A stretch of DNA of 64,000 bases. It comes from Rallus limicola (lineage: Eukaryota > Chordata > Aves > Gruiformes > Rallidae). Under the pieces are notes generated by a model that worked only from the letters and a program-made list of their open reading frames with translations, had not been told where the DNA came from and searched no databases. The translations under genes and the position numbers were made by a program. This document shows positions 47,229-61,735 of this stretch, in pieces (position 1 is the first letter of the stretch; every line of letters starts with the position of its first letter). Location: contig JAKCOZ010000011.1 of NCBI GenBank assembly GCA_022605955.1, forward strand, positions 9,243,990-9,307,989, in the 5' to 3' direction.

Positions 47229-50200
47229 GAATGGAAAAAAATCTTATCTCACTTCCTCTTTGTTCACTAGCAATTTAGTCTCGTGCAACCAAGCTCAGGA
47301 GACAAAATACGTTTTTTGTCTATGCAGTGGTGGAGGTATAAGAGGAGGGACAGAACAGAATTTATGACTGGATCAAGAAGCAACCTTGAATGTTGTTGCC
47401 GGGTAATTAGATGCTTCAGAAGTGACCTTGTAATGGACCCAGGGTAGTATTTCCTTGATGGGGAAGGTAAAGGCTCACAATATACTTCCTGTTCTATAGA
47501 AACCCCACAGTCCCTTATCCCAACAAGTTATTTTATTCATTGACCATTTCTGTATTTTGTTTCTACAAACTCAGCACAAGCAGAATCTGATGTAGGTCTT
47601 CAGGCAATAATCTACTACAAGTAACTATTGAAAACAAGTTTTTTAGTACTCTGCTGCTAATTACCAAGCTGAGAACATCTTTTAAAGAAGTTGTGGAGGG
47701 AAGCAGAAATTACACAAATGGAACAGATCTGATTAAATATGCTAAAACACAATGCCAATTTTGACCTGGACCATCGCATTCTCTTTTGGAAATTTAGGAG
47801 TACACTGATAGTAAGAAGGCAGTGAATTTCATGCACACTGAGATTTGTAATTGCAAAATTATGCTCTTGAGATTTTGCTCTCTGCTTTTTTTTTTTTTCC
47901 TCCACACTTTCCACATTTTCACAATACATCATATTTTTCACTGCGTTTCTAAAACTTCACAGAAACTTCTGAGATCTCCATTCTCCCACTCCATGTCTCT
48001 TGGAATCTGCACGTCTGAGCAGAATCAGAGTTTGCATTGCCAATAGAGCAGACATGGAAATGAAACACTTCTGATTTCTCTCACCCAGAATTTTTTAGCT
48101 AGAGTCCATCTGCTCACCAGTGCCTATTTAGGAATGCACAACACCTTTTTCTTCTTCCATAGCAGCCAAACTGAACAAGAGTGGGTGGAAATATTAAAAT
48201 GACACTTTTGAACTGAACTGTAGCTTTTTATTAAAGGGAGGAGGGGAGTGACATGTCTCCTTTATAGATTCTGAGCTGGAGTTGAAAGGCAGAAATCTAT
48301 CTGTTAAAATAATAATGGGTAAATTTTTGGTAGTGAACAAAATTTTGCCTCTGACACCTCTGACATCAAAAAATAATCCTTTGAGTAAATAGCTCAGATT
48401 GACCTGTAGTCCATTATTAGAAAAAAAATCATTTAATGACAAAAAATGTTTTTCACATGGATTGTGTGATTCTGCTTAAAGATGTGGGGTATAATGTGGT
48501 TCTGCTGAAGGCTAGAAAGGTGATACTTTTAAAAACTTGGTTTTTATATGACCCTCTGAAATTATTGCATGTGACGTTTCACCCACAGAAAAATGTAAAT
48601 GCAAAATCTGGCACTGATTTTGAACTTGGGAGTCAGAGACTGTAGTCTATGGGCTTGAATATAAAATGTAAACAAACTGAACAATGGAAATATTACTTCA
48701 TATAACATTTCTTTCACCCATCTATTGTAGGACAGGATTCAAACATTTCCCTGCTTGCTATAGTGAACATTTTACTCCTCTTATCTGGAATAATATAGTT
48801 GACATTACAAAAAGCAGCTCCTAGGCACGTTCATTTGCTGTTGCTCTCACTTAAAATTGCAATGGCTGCTGTCATACAGTGCTGCTTTTAAAAATGTACT
48901 TATATTGTGCACTTCTAATGCTGCCATACCTGTACTTCTTAGAAGAGATGTAAAACCATAAGTTCAGAGCATGCATGGTTATGTAGAATTTAATACAATA
49001 TGCTTATGTTCTCTAGCTGCTAGTTCTAATGCCACAATACAACTTTTACTAATGTAAAGCATTCTAAGATACAGTGAGAAAAAAAAATAAATTACTTATC
49101 ACCTGAAAATTGGACTCGAGCTATCATGAGCTACATATATGAAAATCAATGCACCCCAAATCACTAATTATTTTATGATGGCTCTTGAAATTGAACACTG
49201 ATGGAAAAGATAGCTAGATAAACATATGTGGTGCCTGTAGCAACTATTTATACCAATAGTAGCTCTGTGTGTATACCACCACTCAAATGAGACTATTTAG
49301 TTGGCTACCTCTGCTTTTTCATCTTGAAAATTACATCTGAAAGATTTGTGTGACTTGCCTGTCAGCATCATGCCTGAGGTTGGGAAAAATAAAATATAAT
49401 TACTGATCCAGTGATTCCTTCCATGAAAGAATTGTTTTCAACACTTCCTTGTATAGTGATGTGTTTTACATCTATGTCTAGAGTTTGAATTAGAAAACAC
49501 CTACAAAAAAATATTTTAAAGAAGAATGTAGAGATCTATTAGTATAGATAATGATCTTGCCATCCAATTTTTTGGTTTAGAAATCAAGAACTGTGGTATT
49601 AGGCATTTGTGCATAGCCAGGATGTTCCATTTTATAGTTGATTTCCATACCTGAGGTACTCATCTGCCATTACATGTAGTGTAGTCAGCACTGGAAAGAC
49701 ATCACCTTGTAATGATTCTGGATGTTCTCATTTACTACCACTGGCTGGAAAAGGAGGCTAGCTTGAATAGTTCAGATGACATCTGCAGCTGTAGGTAGCA
49801 GAAGGTCAACACCATACACAACACTGAGAGATCCCCTGCACAAAGAATGGCCCTATTTAGCAGAGATTTTTTTTCCAGAAGCATACCCTTTCTTTGATGG
49901 GTGAACAGCAATCAGGTCTACCTAGCACATGCCAAAATACACTTGTTTGTCAGTCGTAGTTCTTCAGGTACCATTTACCAACTGATTCACCAGGTATATA
50001 TGATCCTGTGATTCTATATATTTGGCACATTCCTACAACCTTGCAATGTCTCATATTTCTACACAAAGAGCTTGATCTCATACAAAAAAAATACCAGAAA
50101 GGTAGACAGATTTCTTTTTGTTTCAGTGAGACCTCAAAGCATCGTGGAAAAGGCAAATACTTTCTTTTGTGAACACACAAGCCTTGCTGTAACTGCATTA

Positions 50201-53200
50201 TGTAATGTGACAGTAGAATTGTTTGTTCTGAACAGCTCTTTTATTCTATTATAACCATGCTTTTTATGTGCTCTTCTGCATCAAATGCCAGGTGACAACA
50301 CAGTGATATGTTTAATGTTAATGGCTAACTGATAAAGAACAGAAGTCAAATAATCTGCAGTCTTTGATTATACTTATGGTAAACCCTTTGAATAGGATGT
50401 TTTGCATAAGGTACTCTTTCTGAAAGTGTCAGTTTGCCATTTTTCTAGCAGGAAGGACATAGTCCAACTAATTCAAATGCCTCTTGGAAATATGATTCAA
50501 TGAGTGGGCTCATTGTGTTTTGTTGTTCTTGTTTATTTTTTTCTCTACAGTATCACAGTGCCATTATTGAAAGGCTTGGGAAAACTCTTAATATGGTTGT
50601 AATAATTGACTGCTACTACAGCTAGCACTGAAATTCAGAAACACTGTAGTGTGTTGGGTCAGAGATGCAGATGTGCTACTTTGGGTTTTGATGCTAAATA
50701 TTTCCATATAGAAGAAGCTTCTGACTCCTTACCTTGTAGATGCTGCACCTCAAATTCCATCCTTGAATCATGAGTTCACTGACAGACTAAACTTGCTGGA
50801 AAACCTGTCCAAATTTTCCACTATATGAGGTTTTTCAATCCCTAATATCTCAGAGTCATAGAATGACAGTCCTTTGAAAAATCTACACTACTGAGCAGAA
50901 ATTCCTGTTGCCTTGGAAATACAGGCAAACTGCTGAAGCTGAAAATATGTCTGATGGTATCAGAGAGAAGGTTGGTGTCTGCTAAAGAACTTGGAGTAAT
51001 AAGGCTATTTAACATTTATACCACATGCTCTTTTACAGGTGAGGTATGTCAAGATTATTGCTTTTGCTAGCCCCATTTTCCAGAAGAGAATATTAATCCT
51101 GCAAAGTTGAGAGACTTTAAGTCCAGACCCAGAATATATAGAAGTCACTGCATACACAAGACCATACATGGTAAAACTATCCTCTGAAACATTAAATCAA
51201 ACATAACTTTTTATATTAATAAATTGAAAATAATCAGTATAGCTAGATTTAAATATCAGTGTTTACCAGTTGGTGCAAGGATTCCTGAACTTTACTTATG
51301 TACCACTAATAGCAGCAGTGGTAGTGCTGGTTACTTGTACCAGGACAACTTCAGGTACCAACAGCAATTGGAGAGTGAGGACTAAATAGCAGCTCCTCAG
51401 GTGCTGGCTCTTGGCATTCAAATGCTTAAGACATGTGCATCAATCCCCTCTCTAAGTGAGAGGACTCAGCTGTTACCTCTTTGCTCATGTTTCTCTGATT
51501 GATACCTCATCTTGGACCAAATAATGCTATGAGTAACAACTTGCTCTCAAACAAATGTGTGCAGGCTGTCAGCGAGTGGTCACATCTATTTTGTGGAAGT
51601 GGTTATTGTGCCACTGCTTGTGAACTCAGGTCCACTCATTTCCACAGTATTATGTTGTAGTATGGAATTTTGGATAAAAGCTTGTTTGACCCCAGGGAAT
51701 AAGCAGAGTAGCTTGGGTGAGTCATCCACAAACTATTTAGGTGTTTATTTAGGGTCTTAATGCTCTCCGTGTATATAACAAGGAATGTAAGAACAACGTG
51801 GGGTAAATGGTCTCTCTACATGACCAAGGACAAGATTCATATAAGTACTTTGGACTTGAAAATTTCAGAGCAGCTACAAAGGGTCAATACAGGCTCAAAC
51901 TCTCCTCAGGTCTCCTCTCTGGTACTTTGTGTACTCTCTCTGTTAAGTTCTTCATCTTGACAGAACCAGCAACTGGAGAGCTGATCCATGCAGTCCATGG
52001 GTTTTCAACACTTATCTTGCACCCATAATTCATCCCTACCAACCTGGATATGATTAAGCTCACTTAGTTTAAATATCTAAAAATTAGAAGTCTGAATATC
52101 TGAAGTAGTTACAATAGTAGTCACTAGGGAAAAAAAACAGGCTCCAGTGCACAACCTATCTGATCCTAGGAAATGTGGCTAAAACAGGTAAGATTTACTG
52201 TCCTCTAGAGGATCCTATTTCTCTACACTGACTATAAAAGTCTCAGAATGACTTCTTGAAATTCAGTTGCCACTTGTATGTCTGAAATGAATTGTGCTGA
52301 CTGCCACTGTATATGCCTCAATCCAGCTCTGACACCTCACTCAGAGAAATTCTGGAATCAGTGTTTACCAAAAGTACAGAGATTTTAGCATCTGTTCTGT
52401 TCAGAAAATACATCTTAAATTTCAAGGACCACCAAACTATTCAGAGCCATATCTCACCTCTGAGCACTCAAGATCAGGATTCAACAAACAACAAATGAAA
52501 ATAGGATGGTTTTGAAAGAGCTTTGCTCTTTTAGATCAAATAACTTAGCAACTAGTGTTTTCATCTATAGGATGGAAAACTCATTTTTTTTCAATTAGAA
52601 GAAATGCTTGGATCAGAATTTATTGCTATCCTGTGGCAAATGACAGCATTTTCTTAGTTTTTTCTATTAAGTAAACAAATATACGTGAAACAGATCTTCT
52701 GTTTCTTAGGTTCATATTTTACTCAATGTGTTACTGATTTCAGATGAAAAATGGCTGACATATCTTATTGCCTAGTTTCAGACTATGCTCACAACTAATG
52801 TATTTTCAAGCTGCTTTAGTAGTTAGATATCCACAAAAAGTAGGTGAAGTTTTACTTAAGCTGCAGAGATAAAAAAATTCAGGTATAAATTTCAGCTAGA
52901 TCACAACAACACAAACACATTTTGGCAAAATATAATATAAAATACTGATTCAGTTAATTTGAGATTATCTGGACCAATTGTCCTGTTGCCTTTTCTAATT
53001 TGTGTGTTTCTTGCTCAAAAATGACACTTTAAGAAGAAAAACTTTCCCAAGTTTCAATTAAAATGCCAAAATGAAATTTTGAAATGTCATTTCAAAAATG
53101 AAGCATTTAATTGAAAAGTACAATATTTTGACTTAAAAACTCCCTCTTTTTCTGGCCAAAATTATTTGAGTTGACAGTCCTTTATGCAGAGAATTTACTC

Positions 53201-56200
53201 TTTGTAGAAAAAAAAAGTGTCACTCAATTCTACAAGCACATCTCCCGTGGAAGATGCATAGGCTCTATTTTTTGCTAGTTTGCTCCTTGCTAGCCCTGGT
53301 GTTTCACCAGTTAACCTGACACATGTGCCAGGAGTGGTGATATTTAACTGAGAGATGATAAAATACATAGCAGTAGTGTGCTTAAAAATGGGTGTAGCAC
53401 TCCCCCCCTCCCCCCCTCATTTCATTTATGGTTAGCTTTTCTTGTAGAATAAATTAAGATAAACAATGCCATTACATTGAGTCAATATAGTTAAAAATTA
53501 TTCAGTCAATACAGAGTTTAAAGTTATGTGCTGAAAATCTTGTCCACAATTTCTGCTGTGAAATAAATATGGGCCTTCCCACACTTGTCCCTGGAATGAA
53601 AATATTGCTGTTCTACTGGCAATCGTTTTCAAAGCTTCCTCTTTTTCAACAATCGGCATTTGGAAGGCTGGGCCCAAATTTTTCACCAAGCATGTCTTGA
53701 AATAGCCCATTCTCCTTTCGATTCACTGGGTGTTGGAGAATTCTGTGTGGAGGATGACATTTTGTTTTTCTCAATAGCTAACAGATTTTTATTCACGTAT
53801 TATTCCTGTGAACTCTCAGTTCCTTGTCCTCATGGAATGAGCTGCCGCTCACATTTTTAAATGACACCGTATAATAGACTCATTCTCTCCTTAGGTGAAC
53901 TGGTCTTTTTCTTACACTGCTTTGGTGCATTATAAGAATACAGACCCTTCCTTGTAGCTACATGTCATTTAACCTTCACAAAACTCTCAGTTCCCTGGTT
54001 TCTGTTAGCAAGAAAATTTATTACTTTCTCTCCATAAAAGATTCTTACTCTATCTCAGGGACAATATAAGTGAGTTTATACTTTACATTGGATCTGAGTA
54101 TGTTATGGATATGTATCCAGTTCCAAGAAGATCATCAGATAATTTTTATTCTTTAATAAAATTGGCCCAATTTGTGGTCAGTTAAGTTTTTAATTACAAT
54201 TTTACTTTTGAATGCTTTATGTTATTCATGCAGTAAATATCTACAAAATGAAATAAAATAGTTGCCTACACTGTTTATATAATCCACCTCCTCCTCCTGG
54301 GCTGCTCTTATACATTTATGAGGAGAAAGCATGCATGATTGAGGTTTCCAGCATTTGTTCTTTATGGAGCAAGTTTTGAAACAGACACTATACCAATAAT
54401 ATTACTTTTATAATCATAAAGGTGTTCTACTTTGCAGTCACGTGGTGTAGATGCCATGCTTATTAAACAAGATCAGCAGTTCTATACCTGTAAACTGACT
54501 AATGTTATCTTCATAATATAAATTGTTAAGAGAGGTAAATTAGTATTAATAATTATATTACATGATAACAATACAAATACAAGGAGAACTAGGGGTTACC
54601 ATGATAAAAGGAGGTCAAATACTAAAAATGAGTGTTGAAATTCAGTCTGTTCAGGCTAGACTTTCAACTTACTCGTTCGCAAAATAGGTTGCAAAGTTAT
54701 TGTCCTTCCTCCAAAAGAACATCTTTAGAGAACATGAAAACATTTTTCTCAAGCACTGTTCTCTGAGAAGAGTGACTGTTTCCTCTAGGAATCTCAGTTA
54801 TTTGATAATTGTGCAGCCAGTGAGAGGCAAGGAGAGTGGAAAGGCTGCATTTCTCATCAGTTCTAGTAAAAACTTGAATTAGTGCTTAGGAAGTGCTGCC
54901 TAATCCTGTCCAGAAGAAATGTCCAGGTAGGGTGACCCCTTTAGGGCACCGCTTCCATGACACCAATGTGTAGGCGAAGCAAAAATGGAAGAAATATTAC
55001 AGTTTTTAAGGATTTTTCCAGCAAAGTGGGAAGATCTTGCATATTTTGCAAAACAAAAAAATCATTATTTGTTCTAATCTGTAGAAGAATGAGGTAAGAT
55101 AGCTGCATAGATGCACTGTACTCTAAGAATCATATTGTTTTTCAGTTACTGACAGCCTGATTTCATTATTATTAAGTTAGAAGTTTTGGGGACGCTTGGG
55201 ATCCCTAGAATTAGGCAGCAGCTAGTGTTTTTGAGATTTGACGTTTTAGACTCTAGTACCTATATCCACCACTATGACTCCTGATCTTGGCAGAGACCCA
55301 GTTGTGTAAAAATACTGGGAGTTAATGCCTGATGATCATCAGGAATATGAAGTGCATCAGAAATAGCTAAAATAAATAATAGAGTCAGGCTGTTAGGCAT
55401 GCTACACCTAAAGGGCTTCAGATTTGTATTTTCCAATTGTCAGCACCACATAAATTTCTTCTCCAGCCTTGCTTAAAAGACACTGGAGACATGGAGACTA
55501 TAGATAACTCGTTTGGATTGGTTCAATGGAAATTAAATCACCTGCGTCAACAAGATGCTCAGGTTTTGAATCTTTGCTGAATTAATATTTCTGTTGAAGG
55601 TAATATGAATCCCTGGTGTGCCTATCATTAATTTGAGATGTGTAGCTAATCCCTTTCATTCCAAAAGGTGTATTTTTAAAGTTTTTGTAATTCTACTAGC
55701 TTCCATGGGACTACACACCTGCTTAAAATTAAGCACATGCCTCTGCGCTTTGCTGGGTTTGAGCTCTGGATTTAGTAAAAGCTTAAAGACTGACAATAAT
55801 AATAACAATAAAACTGCTATAATTAAGACAGTGACACTAAGGTGGTTACCACTGTGGCTACACTGAGCGATATATACTGTAACATAGAGCATAGTAACAG
55901 TAATTACACACTTCGCTAGTTTTTATTGTAATGTATGCTATAGTGTAACTTAATTTCCATCTTGTGCATATTAACCTAAGATACATTTCGAGTGTTTACT
56001 ACCTGGGTTGTTTTAACAGAAATGAGGATTATGTGGTTAATGTGCATGTAGAATAAAAATAACATTTGCATTACTTATATGGAACCATGAGTTAAAGAAG
56101 CCTTGCGTCTTCTAACCACAGGACTTTAGAATATTAACTTATTAAAACAGCCTGCTTTGAGACTGTGCTTAAGCAAAAGTTTTGCCTTACAGACCTACAG

Positions 56201-59200
56201 CCCTGAGTTCCTAAAATATTGCTTTTGTTGTCAGACCCCTTCAGGCAAGAGCTCATTATGTTCCAAGTCTAACCAACGTATGTAATTGCAAGGCAAACTA
56301 TGCTGAGCTGCAGCGTTGTCAAATTAAACCCAATTTCACATACTGTAACTAGATGAGTGCTTCAGAAATTTATGTTATGTAGAGCACCCAAGCAACTTGG
56401 CTGTATTTAAGAGGATATCATTGCTGTAGCCCCCTTTTCCATCTGTGGGGTTATAACTAAGCTGTTTTAATTTGCTCTGGGCTGAGCAAAGGTGGTATAC
56501 AAAGGTGGTATACAAACAGAGACAGATGCTGTAATTGTCCCTCCTTTATACCCTGAGAAATTAAAACGCTGTGGGTTGTGCTGCTTTTGAAAAGTTTTTC
56601 CTTATAGAATAAGAACGGATCCTTCTTGCCAGTTTGGGAGGTTTCATTCATACCCGTCAAATGAACACATGCACTCCTTGTTCACACCAGTGCAGTGCAA
56701 TTCAACAGTTCTACTTAGTAGCTGGGCCTCAGTTACCAATGGTGGTAACTGAGTGTCTAGCTGAGTTTTATCCACTGTCAGCTACAGAAAAAAATATGTA
56801 CCCATCTTATTTCTTCGGTCTCCTCTGCATCCCCTTTCCTAAGCTGTTATTTTTTTTTTTGTAAGAATCTGACTATGGGTCACATATTTACAGACTTGCT
56901 TTAATTCTCAAACCTCTTCTTATTTGTATGCACATATCAGAAAACACACATCAGAACTTCCCAATCAGGACCAGTGTAATTTTGCATGTGCAAGCTGATG
57001 ACTAAAAATAAAGAAAAAATAAAAATAAAAAAAGATTCTCAGATTTTTGGTCAATGATCTATTCTCCTCTTACTCGTTTGAGGGACTGATAAACTTGTCA
57101 CATAACATACTTTTATGTTGCTTTTTCAGAGACATAGAACTTAAGGCCAAAAGTGATGATTAGGTCTTCTACTATAATCTGCAGCCATATAAATATAACT
57201 ATATATTTTTTATTTTTCTAGAATCCCACCAAAAATAGCAGATCTGTCTCACTTGACTCCTTTTCTAACCTTCTTTCTGGTACCTATAGGAATCATATTC
57301 TTGTGGGCTTTATTTACTTTTGAACAACTTCTTATGAGTTCATTATAACCAATGAAGTAGTTCAGCAACACATATTTACATGCAACTAATATGTAGCATG
57401 TCATCTGGAAGTAATGCTCTTGTATGGACAGCTTACTTGATAATAAATCACCCATGACTACACAAGCTCAGAAGTTTTGGGATTTTTTTCTTAAGAACAA
57501 TAAATTCCATTTCTAAACCAGTTGCCACTTTTCCCTTTTCCTTCAAGTCTACATTAGCGCTCAGTTTGACGTTTTTGCCCCTGCTGAGAAGATCTGTAAC
57601 CAGTAATGCCACTGACATCATTGGACTCATGGGACAGAGAGAAAACACTTGATTTGTGAATTTAGAAACAGGTTATATAAGACACTGTCTGCCCTCACTT
57701 TGACACAAAGCAACATACAACCGTTTAAGTATGTTTAATCTTAAATATGAAAGGAACTAATGCTATTATGATTACTCATGTTCTTAAAGGGTCATAGTAG
57801 ATTATATATTCATGTATATCTGTTAAAACTTTAAAGCACAATTTTGATTTGGGATTTATGTTACTAAATTCAGTGGTAATTTTCCTCTTTTTATTTTTTT
57901 TTCCCTCTTCTTCCTCTCCGCATAAAGCTGATAACAACCTGGCCACATTTATTCCAAGATTTTAAAGGAAATACCTGGTTTAATTCTCATTTGTCCTTCA
58001 AAACAAGATCTTTGGCTTTTTTCCTATAGAAACATGTCTTTCTGTATGTGCAATATAAGGTCCCAGATCTTACTGATCTACCTGTGGGACTGAGAACAAC
58101 ATGCTTTCTGTGAAGCAGAACTAATTAGCGCAGATATAAAATTGTACTGAGGTTTTCAGGACCCAAATGGATAGCTTTGTAAGGTACTACCCCGTGCCAT
58201 GAAGTCATTCATGTTCAGGGAGTCTCTAACATGGTGCAGCACTGCACTAGGTAAGCACATGTGTTCTGCTGAATTTGAGATGGCAACACCCATAGTTTGT
58301 GAAAGATTTTTTATGTTTTGAAGTTTACCTCAATGCTAACCTAATATAGATAAGAATTTATGGCAGCAGGCAGATGACCAGGTCTCTGACTTTGCCCTGA
58401 CTTGAGGTTAAACTAGATGAACAGAAGGAGTTAAACTATTTGGGAGTGACATGGGTGGAGAAAAGGAACTGTGAAAGATGGTTAAGAAATGAAAAAAGGA
58501 AAACATTGGGTTGGAGAAGCATGTGTTTGGCATTGCCAGAGGACAGTGTTTGGCAGCCCTGCCCTTCATCCCTGGGGAACAGTAGACCAAACTTGTACTA
58601 CACAAATGAAATCTGCTTCCTTGACCAAAACAGGGGGAGGCAAATGCTTTTTCTGAATGGCTGGAAAACACCAGACATAAATACCATTTCAAAGAATTAC
58701 CTGCTCATATAAAAATGTGCATAAGTCATGGCAGTTTTGGTGCCATTGGACAGAGAGGTAATAAACTTAGAAGAACAGCCAATTTGATCCTTAAGTTTCT
58801 AAATTCTAGGGATGAAGCAAACTTGACATAGGGATGTTCGAAGTTTCAAAAGCACCTGTGAGGTTTTTTTTTTCTCTCTCAAGTACCTGACACCTCATTC
58901 ATTCTCAATATGCCTTATTTTCCCAGGTAGACCAATTCTGTGGTCTTTCTTCATGCTTTCTTGCATTCTAGCCTAGTTTCTCCTGTGGAATTAACTAATC
59001 ATATTTCTCTTTTGCTAGGGGTAAGAGCTTGTTCTCCGAGAGTGCAATCTTGTAATTAAAGAAAGCTTACAATGCCAGTGTCAATCACACTGCTCTGAAA
59101 GCTTATAGCAATGACCTCAGTTATGTTCCATTATACAGCACCTTTCAGACTATGATCCAGGAAAGTAATACTTAAGGGACATGAATCTGACTCAGCCTGT

Positions 59201-60969
59201 AACTAAAGGTTTAAATGATGCTCAGACTTCTGTTCCTGACCCATTCTTCTCTGCGCTTTACAAGATAATAACCACATATGAAGAATGTATGAAAGACCTG
59301 ATTTTCTATTTTTGCTCAAAACATTCTGTGCTAAAAATGTCCCCATTCAGAGCCTCATTTCATCACTTCACTTTTGGGTTTGTTTGTTCATGGTTAAACC
59401 AAAATTTTTTACCATATTGAAGAGATTTTTAATTCTTTTCCCAGTGTTGCACACCATTCGTAACTTAGAAAAGCATAATAAAAAAAAATTATGAAGTCTT
59501 CTCCATATCTTTAATTACATTTCATTGTGAAATAGTTCCAGATGACTCCCAACTGAATGAGGACCACAGTGCAGTATGTAGTGTGGTCTAAGTTCATCCC
59601 ATTTAACTTGAATCATAAGTAACCTCTTTGTAGTTATTAGACATAGGCTTTTGATAATAACTGGAGCAGTATATTTAGGTAGTCTATTTAGGACTGGTTG
59701 TAGCGTGAGACCTTCTCTTAGAAGACTCTCAGCTATACACAGCTTTATCTAACAAGCCAGGCTGACATTTTCTGCTCCTGGTGATTCCCTCCAGATGATT
59801 TTTTGGAATAATTTCTGTCAGACCTACCTAGATGTCTCTGAAAAGAATGCCATTGGTAAACTTATTGTTCTAGTCTTACTGAAAAGCCTAACAATATTTG
59901 AGAAATCTTACTTTTTCCATTCTTGGGAGCACAGAGTTGCAGACACAAGTCTTACATGTAAGACACAGCTGGCAACTTTTTTTTAGTGTGGGAAAAAAAA
60001 CCCAAACAAAACCAAGAAAGAGTTTACCTGCAGTGAGGGGTGATAACTGGTAGGTGTGCTTAGGGTCTCTTGTGCCAATACATGGCATTGTTATTTCTAT
60101 CTATCTCCCTGCAGTAGTTGCTAATTATTCTTTAGTAGTTGTTTATTACTCCTATGGTTAAATCATCTCAGCATGTATCATGCTCCTCAAGCTTTGCAGC
60201 TTCTCAGTAATTCTATTCTTATCAGTAATCCTATTGTATATGCTTTGTCCAAAACTGAAAATAAATGGCATTTCTGGGTTCCCAAGTCTCAAGCAGATTG
60301 ATTTGGCTGGCAGACCAGGACCTGCAGCTTTTTCCAGTCACTGTTACATTCCAAAGCAGCCAGTGTAACTACTGCAAAGTTGAAATTTCCATGAGATGAC
60401 ACCTATCTCTCTCTGTGCTCCAGCCCTAATGACTTTTATGTTTCAGGTGATGGAGCATAGAGATTTGCATTAGGCATTCCATATTTCAGCTGACAAAAAA
60501 TAGTGGGATGAACTGACCTGACCTTTCAGGCAACTTAGCTAGTAAATTGGATGTGTTCAGAGTGTGGACATGAGCACTAACCATCAATGTCTCTGTTTAA
60601 TTGCTAGTGTTGCACTCAAAATCTTCTGCGCAGGAAAGAAAATATCATAGCCAAGGTTTTGTTAATCTTAACAGTCTAATAAAAGAATTCTTACTAGTCC
60701 AGATCTAATTACTGTAGAAAAAGAATGAAAAAGAAAATATGTACTGTAAAACCATTACAGAAAAAAGTCTCAATTAAAATAATGATGGCCATAATTGTAC
60801 TTCCCAGTATCTAGCCCTTTTATCTATAGTTACGATCACCTCTCTGCTGCTACTTTGAGTCCTAAGATCTATACTTTGAGCTGTAGAGAGGAGTATGGTA
60901 AGTCATCAACCTCCCAAGTCCTTTCCTTGGAGGAGTGGACTTTGTCCTCACTCTATGATTCAGTGGAAA
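47229..60969. other. Long intergenic or intronic stretch, no gene recognised
   Basis: About 13.7 kb of AT-rich DNA without a repeat family or coding exon that I can identify. It contains T or A runs (47888-47900, about 56850), a C-rich run at 53401-53418, a 13-bp tandem duplication at 56488-56513, A/T low complexity at 57002-57035 and an A/C-rich tract at about 59994-60015. The many 60-90-codon open frames are the number expected by chance. Confidence 0.5.
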
Positions 60970-61735
60970 TCATTTTCAGCTCATTGCCAGCTCATGTCTC
61001 ACATTTCCTCCAACAGTACTCTCAAGTCCTCTCCTCAGGGCTACTCTCAATCCCTTCATTTCTCAGCCTGTATCAATACCAGGGACTGCCTCAACCCATG
61101 TGCAGTACCTTGCATGTGGCCTTGTTGAACCTCATGAATTTTGTATGGGCCTATTTCTCAAGTTTGTCCCAGTCCTTCTGGGTGGCATCCTGTCACCAGC
61201 AAACAACATGTCCCACATGTCAACCACACCACTCAGCTTGTTGCCTGTAAACTTGCTGAGCATGCACTCAATACCAATATATCATTGATAAGAAATTAAA
61301 CTGTATTGATCCAAGTATGGACCCCTGAGGGACACCACTTGTCACTGATCTCCATCTGGGCATTGAACCATTGACCATGACCCTCTGGATTGACTATGAC
61401 CCTCGCCTGTATGACCTGTCCTAGGGATCCTGCTTTGGCAGGGGAGTTGGACTTGATGATCTCTGGAGGTCCCTTCCAACCCCTACAATTCTGTGAATCT
61501 GTCGATGCAAGTATCTAATCAATTCCTTATCCCTAAACAGTCCATCCATCAAATCCATATCTCAAATTTAGAGAGAAGGATGTTGGAGGTGTCCATGTCA
61601 AAGGCCTTACTGAAGTCCGGAGAGATAACATCAATAGTTCTTCCATTGTCCATTGCTGTATTCTCTCCATCATAGAAGCCACTAGGTTGGTCAGGAAAGC
61701 ACACTGACTGCCTCAAATCATGACCCTGTCATTCA
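60970..61735 (-). mobile_element. Old CR1 LINE fragment interrupted by a younger CR1
   Basis: A minus-strand piece of CR1 ORF2. The plus strand shows CATGTGGCCTTGTTGAACCTCATGAA (linker region), the GTTGCCTGTAAACTTGCTGAG segment (FADD region), GGACCCCTGAGGGACACCACTTGTCAC (SGVPQGS region) and, beyond the insertion, TGTCAAAGGCCTTACTGAAGTCC (DFSKAFDT region). It is split by the plus-strand CR1 at 61404-61507. Strongly diverged and not coding; both ends are approximate. Confidence 0.8.
61404..61507 (+). mobile_element. Very short CR1 3' end nested in an older CR1
   Basis: About 100 bases: GGATCCTGCTTTGGCAGGGGAGTTGGACTTGATGATCTCTGGAGGTCCC and two worn octamers (AATTCTGTGAATCTGTCG). The 3' UTR hairpin CCTGCTTTGGCAGG is perfect (61430-61443). 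It lies in the opposite orientation inside the RT region of the older copy. Only the 3' UTR and a few ORF2 codons were copied. Confidence 0.85.

Noticed and set aside
50850..50890. CAGAGTCATAGAATGACAG resembling a CR1 terminal octamer remnant
   Set aside because: No CR1 3' UTR or ORF2 similarity follows on either side, so the match is too short.
60795..61250. 151-codon plus-strand frame
   Set aside because: The right part is the antisense of an old CR1 and the left part has no domain.
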